A stretch of 64,000 bases of DNA from Aristolochia californica (lineage: Eukaryota > Streptophyta > Magnoliopsida > Piperales > Aristolochiaceae): contig JARWKL010000006.1 of the NCBI GenBank assembly GCA_029961685.1, forward strand, positions 15,873,276 to 15,937,275, in the 5' to 3' direction. A model generated the notes under the pieces. The model had not been told where the DNA came from and searched no databases. It saw only the letters and a list, made by a program, of their open reading frames with translations. Positions 35,992-47,008 of this stretch are shown one piece after another. The position numbers and the translations under genes are program-made. Numbering within the stretch: the first letter of the stretch is position 1; each line of letters begins with the position of its first letter.

Positions 35992-36441
35992 TGTTAGGTT
36001 CTTCCCTTGCCATGGATCAAGTCACCCTTCTTTCCTCTCTTCCCTCCATGGTTGATCTTGACGTTGGAAGAGAAACCTTGTTTCTTGAATGAGTAATGGT
36101 GGAACTCAATTTAGAATGAAGGATCTTTGGAGGAAGCTCAACCTTGGACCTCAAAGGGAGAATCCAACTTTGAACCCTGAGGGAGAATCAGACCTGTAAA
36201 ATATAATTTTCTCAATACTTGCCTCTCTTTTCCTTCATGTCCCCCTAAATATGGTTGAGGACGAAAATACAAAGATGACCCATTAGGTCAAGTGGTTCAC
36301 ACCACATTACACTGAACCAACCCAAATTAAACCAAACCAAATAAAGTAAACCAAACCGAATTGAAATTACATGAAAAGTAAATTGACATAATTTAATTCC
36401 TATGCCTATGGGTAACTCGTGATGCTATGGAGTCCATAACA
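35992..36441 (-). repeat. 3' LTR of Gypsy-B
   Basis: 450 bp, starting TGTTATGG on the minus strand, directly after a purine tract with seven Gs. Confidence 0.93.
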
Positions 36442-36598
36442 TCACCCCCCCTTGGAGAAAGAGCTTGTCCTCAAGCTCAAAGTATGGGTAGAGGGTGCGA
36501 AATGCCGCTAATGGTTCCCCTGTCGTGTCACTGGGGTCAGCATCAGCCCATTGCACTAAGATCTCCCAATCACCGTGAATACGACGAGTTTGTAATAC

Positions 36599-38100
36599 CT
36601 ATGCCAGGGTAGAAAGTATACATCCCTCATGGAGTGGTGGCAGCTGGGTGTACAACATGGGCGAATCACCGTGGAAGACCTTTAATTGTGAGACATGATA
36701 GACGTTGTGAATTCTGGCCTCTGGCGGAAGCTGCAATCTGTAGGCCACTGTCCCAATGCGGTCCAACACCTGAAAGGGACCATAATATTTTGGAGAGAGC
36801 TTGTGACGTTTGGAGGCTGTCAACGACAACTGCTTGTAGTGTTGGAGACGCAACCAAACATAATCTCCAGGAGAAAAGAAGACTTCCCGGTGCTTCTTGT
36901 CATAATATTGTTTCATAGAATTTTGTGCCTTCTGTAGATGAGTGCGCACCTCTGTGATGAATGTGTCTCTTTCAGCCAATGCTTGGTCCAAAGTTGCGAC
37001 TTTAGAGGCCCCTGGTTCATAGGCTAAAAGACGGGGAGGTTCTCTACCATATACTACCTTGAATGGGGTTGTGCCGAGAGCACTATGGTAGGAGGTGTTG
37101 TAACAGAACTCAGCCCAGGCGAGCCACTTAACCCACCTCTTAGGTGAGTCCCCCACGAAACAGCGGAGATACATTTCAATGGTTCTATTGACGACCTCTG
37201 TCTGACCATCAGTCTGTGGACGGTAGGCTGAAGAAAAGGCTAATGTTGTGCCTTGTAACTTGAAGAGTTCTTTCCAGAAGGTACTTGTAAAGATTGCATC
37301 CCTATCACTGGTAATTGAATTAGGCATCCCATGTAATCGTACAATGTTATCCATAAAAAGTTGAGCTACCTGCGTTGCAGTGTAAGGATGTGCTAGAGGA
37401 ATGAAATGCCCATATTTAGAGAAACGATCCACCACTACCAGGATAACAGATTTACCTGATGAAGAGGGAAGTCCATCTATGAAGTCCATAGAAATATCAG
37501 ACCAGACCTGTGACGGAAGCTGAAGTGGTTGGAGCAACCCCGCTGGACTTAATGTTTCAGCTTTATTCCGTTGACAAGTCTGACAAGCCGCCACATAATC
37601 AGCTATACTGTGCTTCATGCCCCTCCAATAAAATTCCCTACTGATTCGAAAATATGTTTTCTGTCGGCCCTCATGTGTACTGTCATGGAAGGAGGCCAAA
37701 ATGCTGTTAATCAGAGGGGATGTGTGGAGTAGAAAAATTCTGTTTTTGTAGAGGACGAGATTGTCCTGAACCGTCCAATGTGGTGCCGCTGTGCCCTGCT
37801 GGATATCCTTGCATAAGGAGATAATATCTGGGTACTGTTGTGCCTCTTCCTGTATAGAATCCAACAAGAGAGCTCTGGGCTGACTGATGGCATTTAATTG
37901 CGGCTCTGGAACGTCCTGGCGAGATAAGGCATCAGCCCCTACATTCAAACTTCCCGGTTTATACTCGACAGAAAAGTCAAACCCTATAAGCTTACTTAAC
38001 CAATGCTATTGTGGTGAAGTAGTGAGACGCTGCTCAAGAAGATACTTGAGGCTGCAATGATCAGTGCGAATAAAAAAACAACATCCCCAAAGATAAGGGC
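36599..38100 (-). pseudogene. Gypsy-B integrase (long open part) and RNase H end
   Basis: 449 residues are open from 37948 to 36599. It holds [10 protein letters not shown], the zinc region with [10 protein letters not shown], the aspartate block [11 protein letters not shown], the [16 protein letters not shown] block, and the glutamate in [20 protein letters not shown], then [16 protein letters not shown]. It ends with a stop at 36599, before the chromodomain-like tail, which is still readable past the stop toward the LTR. The RNase H portion continues upstream to the Athila boundary at 38107 and contains a TAG at a conserved glutamine (about 38008). Confidence 0.9.
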
Positions 38101-38107
38101 GCCAATG

Positions 38108-39533
38108 TGATGTATAATTTTAGTTACATCGGCTTTAATACCTCGCAAACGTACGAATCGTTCATGTAATTTAGCGGGAAGCGAGGGTCATATCCACAGG
38201 GAGGACTGAATTTTGTGTATTCCTCAGTCAACTAGCCTAACCAAATATGATGAATTAATATGAACTAAACACTAATTATATCCTAAATTATCAAGCAATC
38301 ATCTGGTTAACTACTTGCACAATAAGAAATGTCAACTCTGGATTTTACGGTGATTCGTGCCTCTCTCGAGCGCTACGTAACCACGAATCTGATTTCTCAA
38401 TCCTTGCGTCTATCCCCTCTCGGGCACATAGAGTTAAAGATAGAAATCGGATTAAAATACCAAAGTCCCACCTCAATTATAATCCTACCCTAATTAGCTA
38501 ATTTAATCAAATATCTAGAAAACAAATATTCAATAAACATTAATTATCAAATCAGATTCAATTAACATTCAAAAACCTAAGTTCAAACTATATAAAAATT
38601 AAATTCAATAATGACAAATTACTCCCCTTCTTCCTCCTCTCGCTCGGGCATCAACTCATTCTCACGGGTGCTGCAATTTCCCGAAATCAATGGCTTTGGG
38701 TTGGCAAGTGTGAGCGGCCGAAGGTAGAGACGACTCCGGCGATGAAGGTTGGAAGCCGACGGACGGAGGGAACGTCCGGCGAAGAGTGAAACAGAGCTGA
38801 CGATCTCTAATCGGCTCTCTCGAGTCTCGGTTGGAGTCGGAATGGCTCCGGGACTGGTCGGAACTATGTGATAGACGCTGGAGGATGGTCGAAAAGTGGG
38901 ATTGGCACCGGAGAAGCACTCTCGGATCACTTCTTGGCCTGGCGAGCGACGACTATCGAACTCACCTCGATGGAGACTCTCTCGAGCTCTCCTCGGGTTT
39001 GTTCTCGGTTGTTGGACGGCGGTGGACGGCGGTGGACGATGGTGGCGCGGCGAAAGGTAGTGGCCCGACGAACGACGGTGGGAAACTCCTCTCGGGTCTT
39101 CCCCTGTTTCGGTCGACGGTGCTCCTCTGTTTTCGTTGATACTCTGTTTTTGTTTTCTTTTCACGCTCCTCTCCTCCCCCCGTTCGACGCTCCCCTTCTT
39201 CTTTAAATACGATTTTTCTTATTTTAAAACGATTTGCCCTAGAAATTACCTCCATTTCACTAAGAGCAGTTTGGTAAATATCTTCTTCTCCACCCAAATT
39301 CTGCTGAAATTCCATAAATGAATCTATAAAAAGCATTTAAGGAAGAAATAAAACTAAAAAATAATGAAATATAATTCAGGAAAGAGAAATATGCAATATC
39401 GATAGTGATTAATGCCAAATTCGATAAATGCTCGTTTCATTTGAAAACCGATAAATAACCACCTATAACACAATTATAAAGGTTATTCTATTATAATTAA
39501 CCTAGTTCTCATGTCAGAATATGGCATCTATCA
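38108..39533 (-). repeat. 3' LTR of the Athila-like element
   Basis: 1426 bp and nearly identical to 45589-47003. On its inner side is the purine tract (plus strand CACCCCCAAACC, 39534 onward). Open frames on both strands inside it are shadows without family resemblance. Confidence 0.93.
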
Positions 39534-39941
39534 CACCCCCAAACCTAAATCTTTGCTAGTCCCTAGCAAAACAACAATCGAACCAAAATTAAGCCTAGGA
39601 AAACAAAATGCCACTTTCGTAGGAAGCATGATTGCATTTAGCGCATGCAACAAGCCGTTAAACCCCTACTCTGCAGTAGTGGACGAGTTATGTCTCGTGA
39701 GGGTTTGCATGGAATTTACCCACAAAATTCATCTAAATCAATAATATAAAAAGAAAAAATGAAGAACATTTACTCCTCATTAGCATGTGACTAACACTTA
39801 GTATCGTAAAATATCTGAAAATCATATGAGATCTTGCAAAATTTGAAAGCAAGAGCATTTCCATTTGCATTCATACGTTACAACAAGGAATTTTAGTCGT
39901 AATGTGCTAAGTTTATAGTCGTAAGCAAGACTCTGACACAT
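39534..39941 (-). other. 3' untranslated region of the Athila-like element
   Basis: About 400 bp between the end of pol and the 3' LTR, including the purine tract. No env-like frame is seen. Confidence 0.75.
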
Positions 39942-41400
39942 TCAAGATGAAATGACAGGTTCCTCCAAGAAAATCACCATCACCTCCTCCGGTGTGGGGA
40001 TATTCTCAAGATACGGTTTGAGCCTCTGACCGTTAACTTTGAAGATCGACCCATCTCCGTGATTGCGGATCTCAATAGCGCCATGAGGAAACAGCTGTGT
40101 AACTTCAAATGGACCGGACCACCTGGATCTTAGCTTCCCTGGAAATAAATGCAATCGTGAGTTATAAAGTAAAACATTCTGCCCAACAGTAAAAGATTTG
40201 CGAAAAATAGATTTATCACGTAAAAGCTTTGTTCACTCCTTATACAGTTTGGCATTCTCATAAGCATCATGACATATCTCCTCCAACTCATTCAATTGCA
40301 ACTTTCTCTCCTCACCCGCTTGAGTTAAATCAAAATTTAAAGCCTTAATGGCCCAATAAGCTCTATGCTCAAGCTCAACAGGTAGATGACATGCTTTGCC
40401 GAACACTAAGCGAAATGGAGACATCCCAATCGGAGTCTTATAAGCGGTTCGATAGGCCCATAAGGCATCGTCCAATCGAGTGGACCAATCTTTCCTATCA
40501 AAGCGAACCGACTTCTCCAAAATCCGTTTGATCTCCCTATTAGAGATTTCCACTTGACCACAAGTTTGGGGGTGATACGGAGTGGACACCCGATGAGTGA
40601 TGGAATATTTCTTCAATAAGGTCTCAAATGCTCTATTACAAAAATGAGATCCCCCATCACTGATGATCGCTCTCGGGGTACCAAACCGATTAAAGATATT
40701 TTCTTTTAAAACTTTACCACCACTTTGTGATCGTTTGTCTTACATGATATAGCTTCAATCCATTTAGAGACATATTCAACAGCAACAAGAATGTATTGAT
40801 AGCCGAACGAGACAGGAAAAGGACCCAGAAGTCAATACCCCACACATCAAACAATTCAACAATAAGAATGGGGTTAAGAGGCCTCATGTTCTTCCTAGAC
40901 AAACAACCATTTCGTTGGCATTTATCACACACCTGAAAAAACTCATGGGCATCTCTAAATAATGAAGGACAATAGAAACCACATTGCAAGACTTTAGCCG
41001 CTGTCTTTCTAGCTCCAAAATGTCCACCACATGCGTGGGAATGACAAAATTCAAGAATATTGGCAAAGTCTTGCTCATGTACACAACGCCTAATGACTTG
41101 GTCAGACCACATCTTGAACAAATAAGGGTCATCCCAAAAAAAATGTTTGACTTGGGAAAAGAATTTCAACCTATCTTGTTTACTCCAATAATCAGGAATC
41201 TTATGAGTTACAAGATAGTTGACTATGTCAGCAAACCAAGGCAACTGGGATACTTGGAGAAGTTGTTCATCAGGGAAGGAATCATTTAAAGGAAGGAATC
41301 CTTCCTGAGGTACTACACAGATCCTAGATAGATGATCAGCAACAACATTCTCACAACCCTTCTTATCTCGAATCTCAAGGTCAAATTCTTGCAATTGCAA
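39942..41400 (-). pseudogene. Athila-like integrase region (a few frame breaks)
   Basis: It follows a linker with ENVVADHLSRI and reads the zinc domain HSHACGGHFGARKTAAKVLQ with CDKCQRNG, then the aspartate block FDVWGIDFW. A frame break follows near 40760-40714. Core remnants then read [20 protein letters not shown] (40616-40233), and the C-terminal segment FPGKLRSRWSGPFEVTQLFP is at 40154-39942. The same strand and order as the rest of the element show it as its pol end. Confidence 0.9.
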
Positions 41401-41411
41401 GGTCCATCAAA

Positions 41412-42587
41412 TCAAGCGAGGTTTAGTGTCCTTGATGGATAATAAGTACTCAAAGCAGAATGATCAGCGAACACTATAACTTTTGACCCTAACAGATATG
41501 ATCTGAATTTGTTCAAGGCAAACACAACAGCTAGCAACTTCTTCTCAGTGGTAGTGTAATTCAATTGAGCATCATGAAGAGTGCGACTAGCATATTGAAT
41601 GACACAGGGCATTTTATCCGTCTTTTGCCCCAAAACAGCCCCCAATGCATAGTCAGAGGCATCACACATCAACTCAAAAGGCAAAGACCAAATAGGGGGT
41701 TGGACAATGGGTGCAGTGGACAAACATTTCTTCAGTGTCTCAAAAGCATGAATACAGGCATCATCAAAGGCAAAAGCAACATCTTGAGCAAGCAAATTCG
41801 TCAAAGGACGAGAAATTTTGCTAAAGTCTTTAATGAAATGCCTATAGAACCCAGCATGGCCAAGGAACGAACGCACCCCCTTCACAGAAGTAGGTGGTGG
41901 CAGATTGGCAATTAGGTCAACCTTGGCTTTGTCCACTTCTACACCCCGCTCAGACACTACATGTCCTAAAACAATTCCTTCTTTCACCATGAAGTGGCAT
42001 TTCTCCCAATTCAAGACTAAATTGGACTTAATGCAACGGGACAATACGAGTGAAAGATTGTGCAGACATGTATCAAAACTAGAGCCAAACACAGAAAAGT
42101 CATCCATAAAGACCTCTAAAAGTTCACCAATCATGTCAGAAAAGATACTCATCATGCACAGTTGGAAAGTGGCGGGTGCATTGCATAAACCACAAGGCAT
42201 GCGTATGTAAGCATAGGTGCCAAATGGTCACGTGAATGTGGTCTTTTCCTGGTCTTCTGGAGCAATGGGAATTTGATTGTAGCCGGAGTATCCATCTAAG
42301 AAGCAATAAAAATTATGGCCGGCCAATCGCTCTAGTACCTGATCAATGAAAGGTAGTGGGAAGTGATCCTTCCTAGTGGTGGAATTAAGTTTTCTATAGT
42401 CAATGCAGACACGCCACTTGGTGGTAGTTCTTGTGGGAATCAATTCACCACTCTCATTTTTCATTATCGTTATCCCCCCTTTCTTAGGGACAACTTGAAT
42501 TGGGCTCACCCAGGTGCTATCGGAAATAGGGTAAATGATTCCTGTCACAAGCAACCTGATGACTTCTTCTCTCACGTTGCATCTCAC
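41412..42587 (-). pseudogene. Athila-like reverse transcriptase and RNase H (one stop, one shift)
   Basis: Polymerase motifs are TWVSPIQVVPKKGGIT, WRVCIDYRKLNSTTRKDHFP and LDGYSGYNQIPIAPEDQEKT, then after a break near 42220, MPCGLCNAPATFQLCM and the intact catalytic block EVFMDDFSVFG. RNase H shows LMCDASDYALGAVLGQ and TTTEKKLLAVVFALNKFRSY. The frame shifts again at about 41412. Unlike Gypsy-A, C and E, both catalytic aspartates are kept. Confidence 0.9.
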
Positions 42588-45312
42588 GTGAGGCTTTAGT
42601 CCCCTCCTCCAAATGAATACGATGCATGCATATGGAGGGGCTAATCCCTTTTAAGGCATCAAGAGTCCACCCCAATGCCTCTCTGTGTGCTTGTAAAACT
42701 TCAGTCAATTGTTCCTCCTGCTCAGTACTCAAATAAGAGGAAATAATGACTGGTAATGAGTTCACGGGTCCCAAGAACGCATACTTCAACGTGGGAGGAA
42801 GTGGCTTAAGATCTAGCTTGGAAGTTTCAAAAGGTTTGTCCAAGTCAAGAGGAAGATCATGTGGATGTTCAGTTGTGATAACCTCATAAGCTTCCTCCAA
42901 CAAAGGTACAAAATTGAGTAAAGAATTAACCTCTCGAAAATATGTTTCCTCATCAAAATAGTCTATGTCTAAAGATGTTATGCAAGACTCAAAAGATTCA
43001 AGAGTGGATTCGTCATCAAGCATAACAGTTTCTATCTTAAATGCAGGACTCAGATCATCAGACTCAAGTGGGTGGTGCCCGGCATTAAATACATTCAATG
43101 AGACCTTAAAATTTCCAAAAGACAACTCCAACTCACCACTTTTACAATGAATGATAGCATTAGATGTGGCTAAGAAGGGACGTCCTAGGATGATAGGAAT
43201 TTGGTTGGTCACATTGACTACTGGTTCTGTATCAAGAACAATAAAATCAACCGGGAACAGAAATTTGTCCACTTTTATCAAAACATCTTCAACTATTCCT
43301 CGTGGTATCTTGACAGAACGGTCAGCTAGTTGAAGTGTGATGGGGGTAGGCTTCAATTCCCCCAAACCTAATTGCTGGTACACAAAGAAAGGAAGCAAAT
43401 TCACACTTGCTCCTAAGTCAAGAAGAGCTCTCTGGATGGTATGTTCACCAATGACACATGAAATTGTGGGACATCCAGGATCTTTAACTTTAGGAGGAGT
43501 GTTGTGCTTCAGAATTGAGCTTACATTCTCAGTAAGAAAGACCTTTTTTTTAACATGTTGTTTTCTCTTCTGTATACAAAAGTCTTTCAAAAATCGGGCA
43601 TTGGCAGGGACTTGCCTAATAGCATCAAGAAGTGGAATGTTAATGTGAACTTTACTAAACAGTTCCAATGTTTCATGCATGCTATTTCCTTTCCTAGGTG
43701 GGCCCGATAACCTCTGCGGATAAGGAGCTAGTGGGACGTGGTTAGGGATCTGCTTGGCTGTTGGTGGAGAACTTGGAGGTTCTTCACTCAATGATGTGTC
43801 CCCATTGTCATCGTTTGACTCCTTAGACTTAGTGATCCCTAACCCATTGTTCAACTCACGACCACTCCTAAGGGTGGTTATGGCTTTGGCTTGCTCATGG
43901 TGGGCTTTGGAATTCAATCCACTCTCATGTGTGCTTTTGGGGTTAGGAATGGTTTGACTCGGGAGTCTATTTTGTGCTTCTTCACTCATGTGGCTGGCCA
44001 ACTGACTCACTTGCATTTCAAGTTTAGCAATGGAGGACTGTGTATTCTGCATGAATAATTGAAGTGTATCCTCAAGTGAAGGTTTTTGTGGAATCAATGG
44101 CTGTTGATCGAAGTGTGGGCGCGGACCTTGGGGTTGAGTAAACCCTGGAGGACCCCCAACCTGTGGGCCCTTGGACCATGAGAAATTTGGGTGCCTAGCC
44201 CAACCCGGATTATATGTTTCTGGAAAAGGATCATTCCGGTTTGGTCTATGAAAATTCTGGACTGCATTCAAGTCTTCAATGAGCTCTGGGTAGGATGAAC
44301 TAGATGGACACATTTGTGTGGGATGAGATGAACCAGAGCATATGGCACAGACAGTAGATGGGTTAAGAGCAGGTGAACTCTTGGACACCATAAGGGCATC
44401 AGTTTTTCTAGTCAACCCTTCAATCTTGGCCATGATCATAGGTGTTTCACTAACCTCGTAGAGACCCCCTCTTTTGGCTTCGTGGGATCTCCTATCAACA
44501 TTAAATGACGAACCCCATTGCTGAGATTGATCACTCAACGTTTCAAAGAAGTCCCACGCCTCACTAGCACTCTTACCCATCAAACTCCCACCACTCGTTG
44601 CATCTACCATGGATCTAACTTGGGGTGTAAGACCTTGATAAAAGTATTGCACTAAATGCCATTTCTCAAACCCATGATGCGGACACCTACGTATCAAATC
44701 CTTCCATTTCTCCCAAGCCTCATAAAAGTGTTCACCCTCCTGCTGCATAAAGTTGGAGATTTCTCTCCTGAGGGCTGTAGTTCTCTGAATGGGAAAGTAC
44801 TTGGACAAAAATTTTGTGACTAATGTGTCCCATGAAGTAATGCTGCCCACCTCCAAGGAATTAAGCCAAGACTTGGCCTTATCCTTAAGTGAAAATGGAA
44901 AAAGTCTTAACCGGATAGAGTCATCTGAGAAATTCTGGAATTTGAAAGTTGCACAAATATCTAAGAATTCCTTGATGTGGTAATATGGGTCCTCCTTCTC
45001 CAACCCATAGAATGTAGGGAGGAGTTGGATCACACCCGGTTTCAACTCATAACTGGCGGCAGTAGTGGGTGGCAATATAATGCAAGAAGGTGAGATGAAG
45101 TGGGATGGGATAGAATAATCCCTCAGGGCTCTACGGTCACCTGCTGCAGGTAACTGTAATGGTTCACCCTGATTGGCCATAGTAGCTCCTAACTTAACTT
45201 CGGGTGTTTTCCTACAAATATGTTCTACCTCTTCAACAAAGGGAGCTAATGGTCCACCTAGGGAGCGGCGCCCGTGCATAAAAACACAAAAAGAAACAAA
45301 AAGAACTATCAA
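42517..45312 (-). CDS. Athila-like gag and protease, 931-residue open frame
   Basis: The frame is fully open. The start may be 45312 or the internal methionine at 45279 (MHGRRSLGG). The Athila-type gag block runs through about residues 75-250 (LPTFYGLEKEDPYYHIKEF, FSLKDKAKSWLNSL, YEAWEKWKDLIRRCPHHG). A perfect CCHC knuckle, CAICSGSSHPTQMC, lies near residue 325. The protease motif LLDLGASVNLLP is near residue 625-635. The end of the frame enters the linker before the polymerase. Gag and pol overlap by about 70 nt in different frames here, which may be a lesion or a recoding site. Confidence 0.9.
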   Translation of the reverse strand: MIVLFVSFCVFMHGRRSLGGPLAPFVEEVEHICRKTPEVKLGATMANQGEPLQLPAAGDRRALRDYSIPSHFISPSCIILPPTTAASYELKPGVIQLLPTFYGLEKEDPYYHIKEFLDICATFKFQNFSDDSIRLRLFPFSLKDKAKSWLNSLEVGSITSWDTLVTKFLSKYFPIQRTTALRREISNFMQQEGEHFYEAWEKWKDLIRRCPHHGFEKWHLVQYFYQGLTPQVRSMVDATSGGSLMGKSASEAWDFFETLSDQSQQWGSSFNVDRRSHEAKRGGLYEVSETPMIMAKIEGLTRKTDALMVSKSSPALNPSTVCAICSGSSHPTQMCPSSSSYPELIEDLNAVQNFHRPNRNDPFPETYNPGWARHPNFSWSKGPQVGGPPGFTQPQGPRPHFDQQPLIPQKPSLEDTLQLFMQNTQSSIAKLEMQVSQLASHMSEEAQNRLPSQTIPNPKSTHESGLNSKAHHEQAKAITTLRSGRELNNGLGITKSKESNDDNGDTSLSEEPPSSPPTAKQIPNHVPLAPYPQRLSGPPRKGNSMHETLELFSKVHINIPLLDAIRQVPANARFLKDFCIQKRKQHVKKKVFLTENVSSILKHNTPPKVKDPGCPTISCVIGEHTIQRALLDLGASVNLLPFFVYQQLGLGELKPTPITLQLADRSVKIPRGIVEDVLIKVDKFLFPVDFIVLDTEPVVNVTNQIPIILGRPFLATSNAIIHCKSGELELSFGNFKVSLNVFNAGHHPLESDDLSPAFKIETVMLDDESTLESFESCITSLDIDYFDEETYFREVNSLLNFVPLLEEAYEVITTEHPHDLPLDLDKPFETSKLDLKPLPPTLKYAFLGPVNSLPVIISSYLSTEQEEQLTEVLQAHREALGWTLDALKGISPSICMHRIHLEEGTKASREMQRERRSHQVACDRNHLPYFR

Positions 45313-45410
45313 ATTAAGCTAACAAACTCACTACTAAAAATATGAACTAACTAGAAGAAATAGAAATAATTCCATAAAAAATCACCAAGCTAAAATTATG
45401 AAAGAAAAAA

Positions 45411-45520
45411 GCAAAAAATAAAAAAAAATAAAAAAATAAAAAATAAAATAAAAATAAAAATAAAAATAAAATAAAAAAAATAAAAAAATGAATAAAATAA
45501 AATAAAATAAAAATAAATCT
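45411..45520. repeat. A-rich low-complexity tract (AAAT/AAAAT type)
   Basis: About 110 bp almost entirely of A with scattered T on the plus strand, between gag and primer site of the Athila-like element. On the sense strand it is a T-rich leader tract. Confidence 0.92.
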
Positions 45521-45565
45521 AACCTAAGACTATGGAGAACAAAGAAATACACTTAATACGTGCCT

Positions 45566-45582
45566 CCCCGGTAACGGCACCA
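45566..45582 (-). other. Primer-binding site of the Athila-like element
   Basis: Minus strand TGGTGCCGTTACCGGGG, against TGGCGCCGTTGCCGGGG expected for tRNA-Asp. It lies six bases inside the 5' LTR. Confidence 0.85.
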
Positions 45583-45588
45583 AAAACT

Positions 45589-47003
45589 TGATGTATAATT
45601 TTAGTTACATCGGCTTTAATACCTCGCAAGCGTACGAATCGTTCATGTAATTTAGCGGGAAGCGAGGGTCATATCCACAGGGAGGACTGAATTTTGTGTA
45701 TTCTTCAGTCAACTAGCCTAACCAAATATGATGAATTAATATGAACTAAACACTAATTATATCCTAAATTATCAAGCAATCATCTGGTTAACTACTTGCA
45801 CAATGAGAAACGTCAACTCTGGATTTTATGGTGATTCGTGCCTCTCTCGAGCGCTACGTAACCACGAATCCGATTTCTCAATCCTTGCGTCTATCCCCTC
45901 TCGGGCGCATAGAGTTAAAGATAGAAATCGGATTAAAATACCAAAGTCCCACCTCAATTATAATCCTACCCTAATTAGCAAATTTAATCAAATATCTAGA
46001 AAACAAATATTCAATAAACATTAATTATCAAATCAGATTCAATTAACATTAAAAACCTAAGTTCAAACTATATAAAAATTAAATTCAATAATGACGATTT
46101 ACTCCCCTTATTCCTCCTCTCGCTCGGGCAGCAACTCATTCTCACGGGTGCTGCAATTTCCTGAAATCAATGGCTTCGGGTTGGCAAGTGTGAGTGGCCG
46201 GAGGTAGAGACGATGTCGGCGACGAAGGTTGGAAGCCGACGGACGGAGGGAAGGTCCGTCGAAGAGTGAAACAGAGCTGAAGATCTCTAACCGGCTCTCT
46301 CGAGTCTCGTTTGGAGTCGGAATGGCTCCGGGACTGGTCGGAACTATGTGATAGACACCGGAGGATGGTCGGAAAGCGGGATTGGCACTGGAGAAGCCCT
46401 CTCGGATCACTTCTCGGCCTGGCGAGCGACTACTGTCGAACTCACCTCGACAGAGACTCTCTCAAGCTCTCCTTGGGTTTGTTCTCGGTTGTTGGACGGC
46501 GGTAGACGACGGTGGCGCGGCGAAAGGCAGTGGCCCGACGAACGACGGTGGGAAACTCCTCTCGGGTCTTCCCCTGTTTCGGTCGACGGTGCTCCTCTAT
46601 TTTCGTCGATACTCTGTTTCTGTTTTCTTTTCACGCTCTTCTCCTCCTCCCGTTCGACGCTCCCCTTCTTCTTTAAATATGATTTTTCTTATTTTAAAAC
46701 GATTTGCCCTAGAAATTACCTCCATTTCACTAAGGGCATTTTGGTAAATATCTTCTTCTCCACCCAAATTCTCCCGAAATTCCATAATTGAATCTATAAA
46801 AAGCATTTCAAGAAGAAATAAAACTAAAAAATAATGAAATATAATTCAGGAAAGAGAAATATGCAATATCGACAGTGATTAATGCCAAATTCAATAAATG
46901 CTCATTTCATTTGAAAACCGGTAAATAACCACCTATAACACAATTATAAATGTTATTCTATTATAATTAACCTAGTTCTCATGTCAGAATATGACATCTA
47001 TCA
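45589..47003 (-). repeat. 5' LTR of the Athila-like element
   Basis: 1415 bp, partner of 38108-39533, outer flank CAATG at 47004-47008. Confidence 0.94.
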
Positions 47004-47008
47004 CAATG

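Larger units (their letters stand above)
38108..47003 (-). mobile_element. Athila-like Ty3/gypsy element inside Gypsy-B
   Basis: LTRs of 1426 and 1415 bp (38108-39533 and 45589-47003) start TGATAG on the minus strand and are flanked by the perfect TSD CAATG (38103-38107 and 47004-47008). The primer site (45566-45582, minus strand TGGTGCCGTTACCGGGG) matches the tRNA-Asp type used by Athila elements, with two changes. Gag-protease is a single long open frame, and pol follows with few lesions. No envelope-like frame lies between integrase and the 3' LTR. The very similar LTRs and long frames suggest a recent arrival. Confidence 0.94.

Noticed and set aside
38619..39336. ORFs on both strands in the Athila-like LTR, repeated at 46108-46806
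   Set aside because: The same frames occur in both LTR copies, are GC-rich shadows without protein resemblance, and do not continue into gag or pol.
39534..39941. Possible envelope-like gene of the Athila-like element
   Set aside because: Only about 400 bp remain between integrase and LTR and no transmembrane-containing frame is present on the sense strand.
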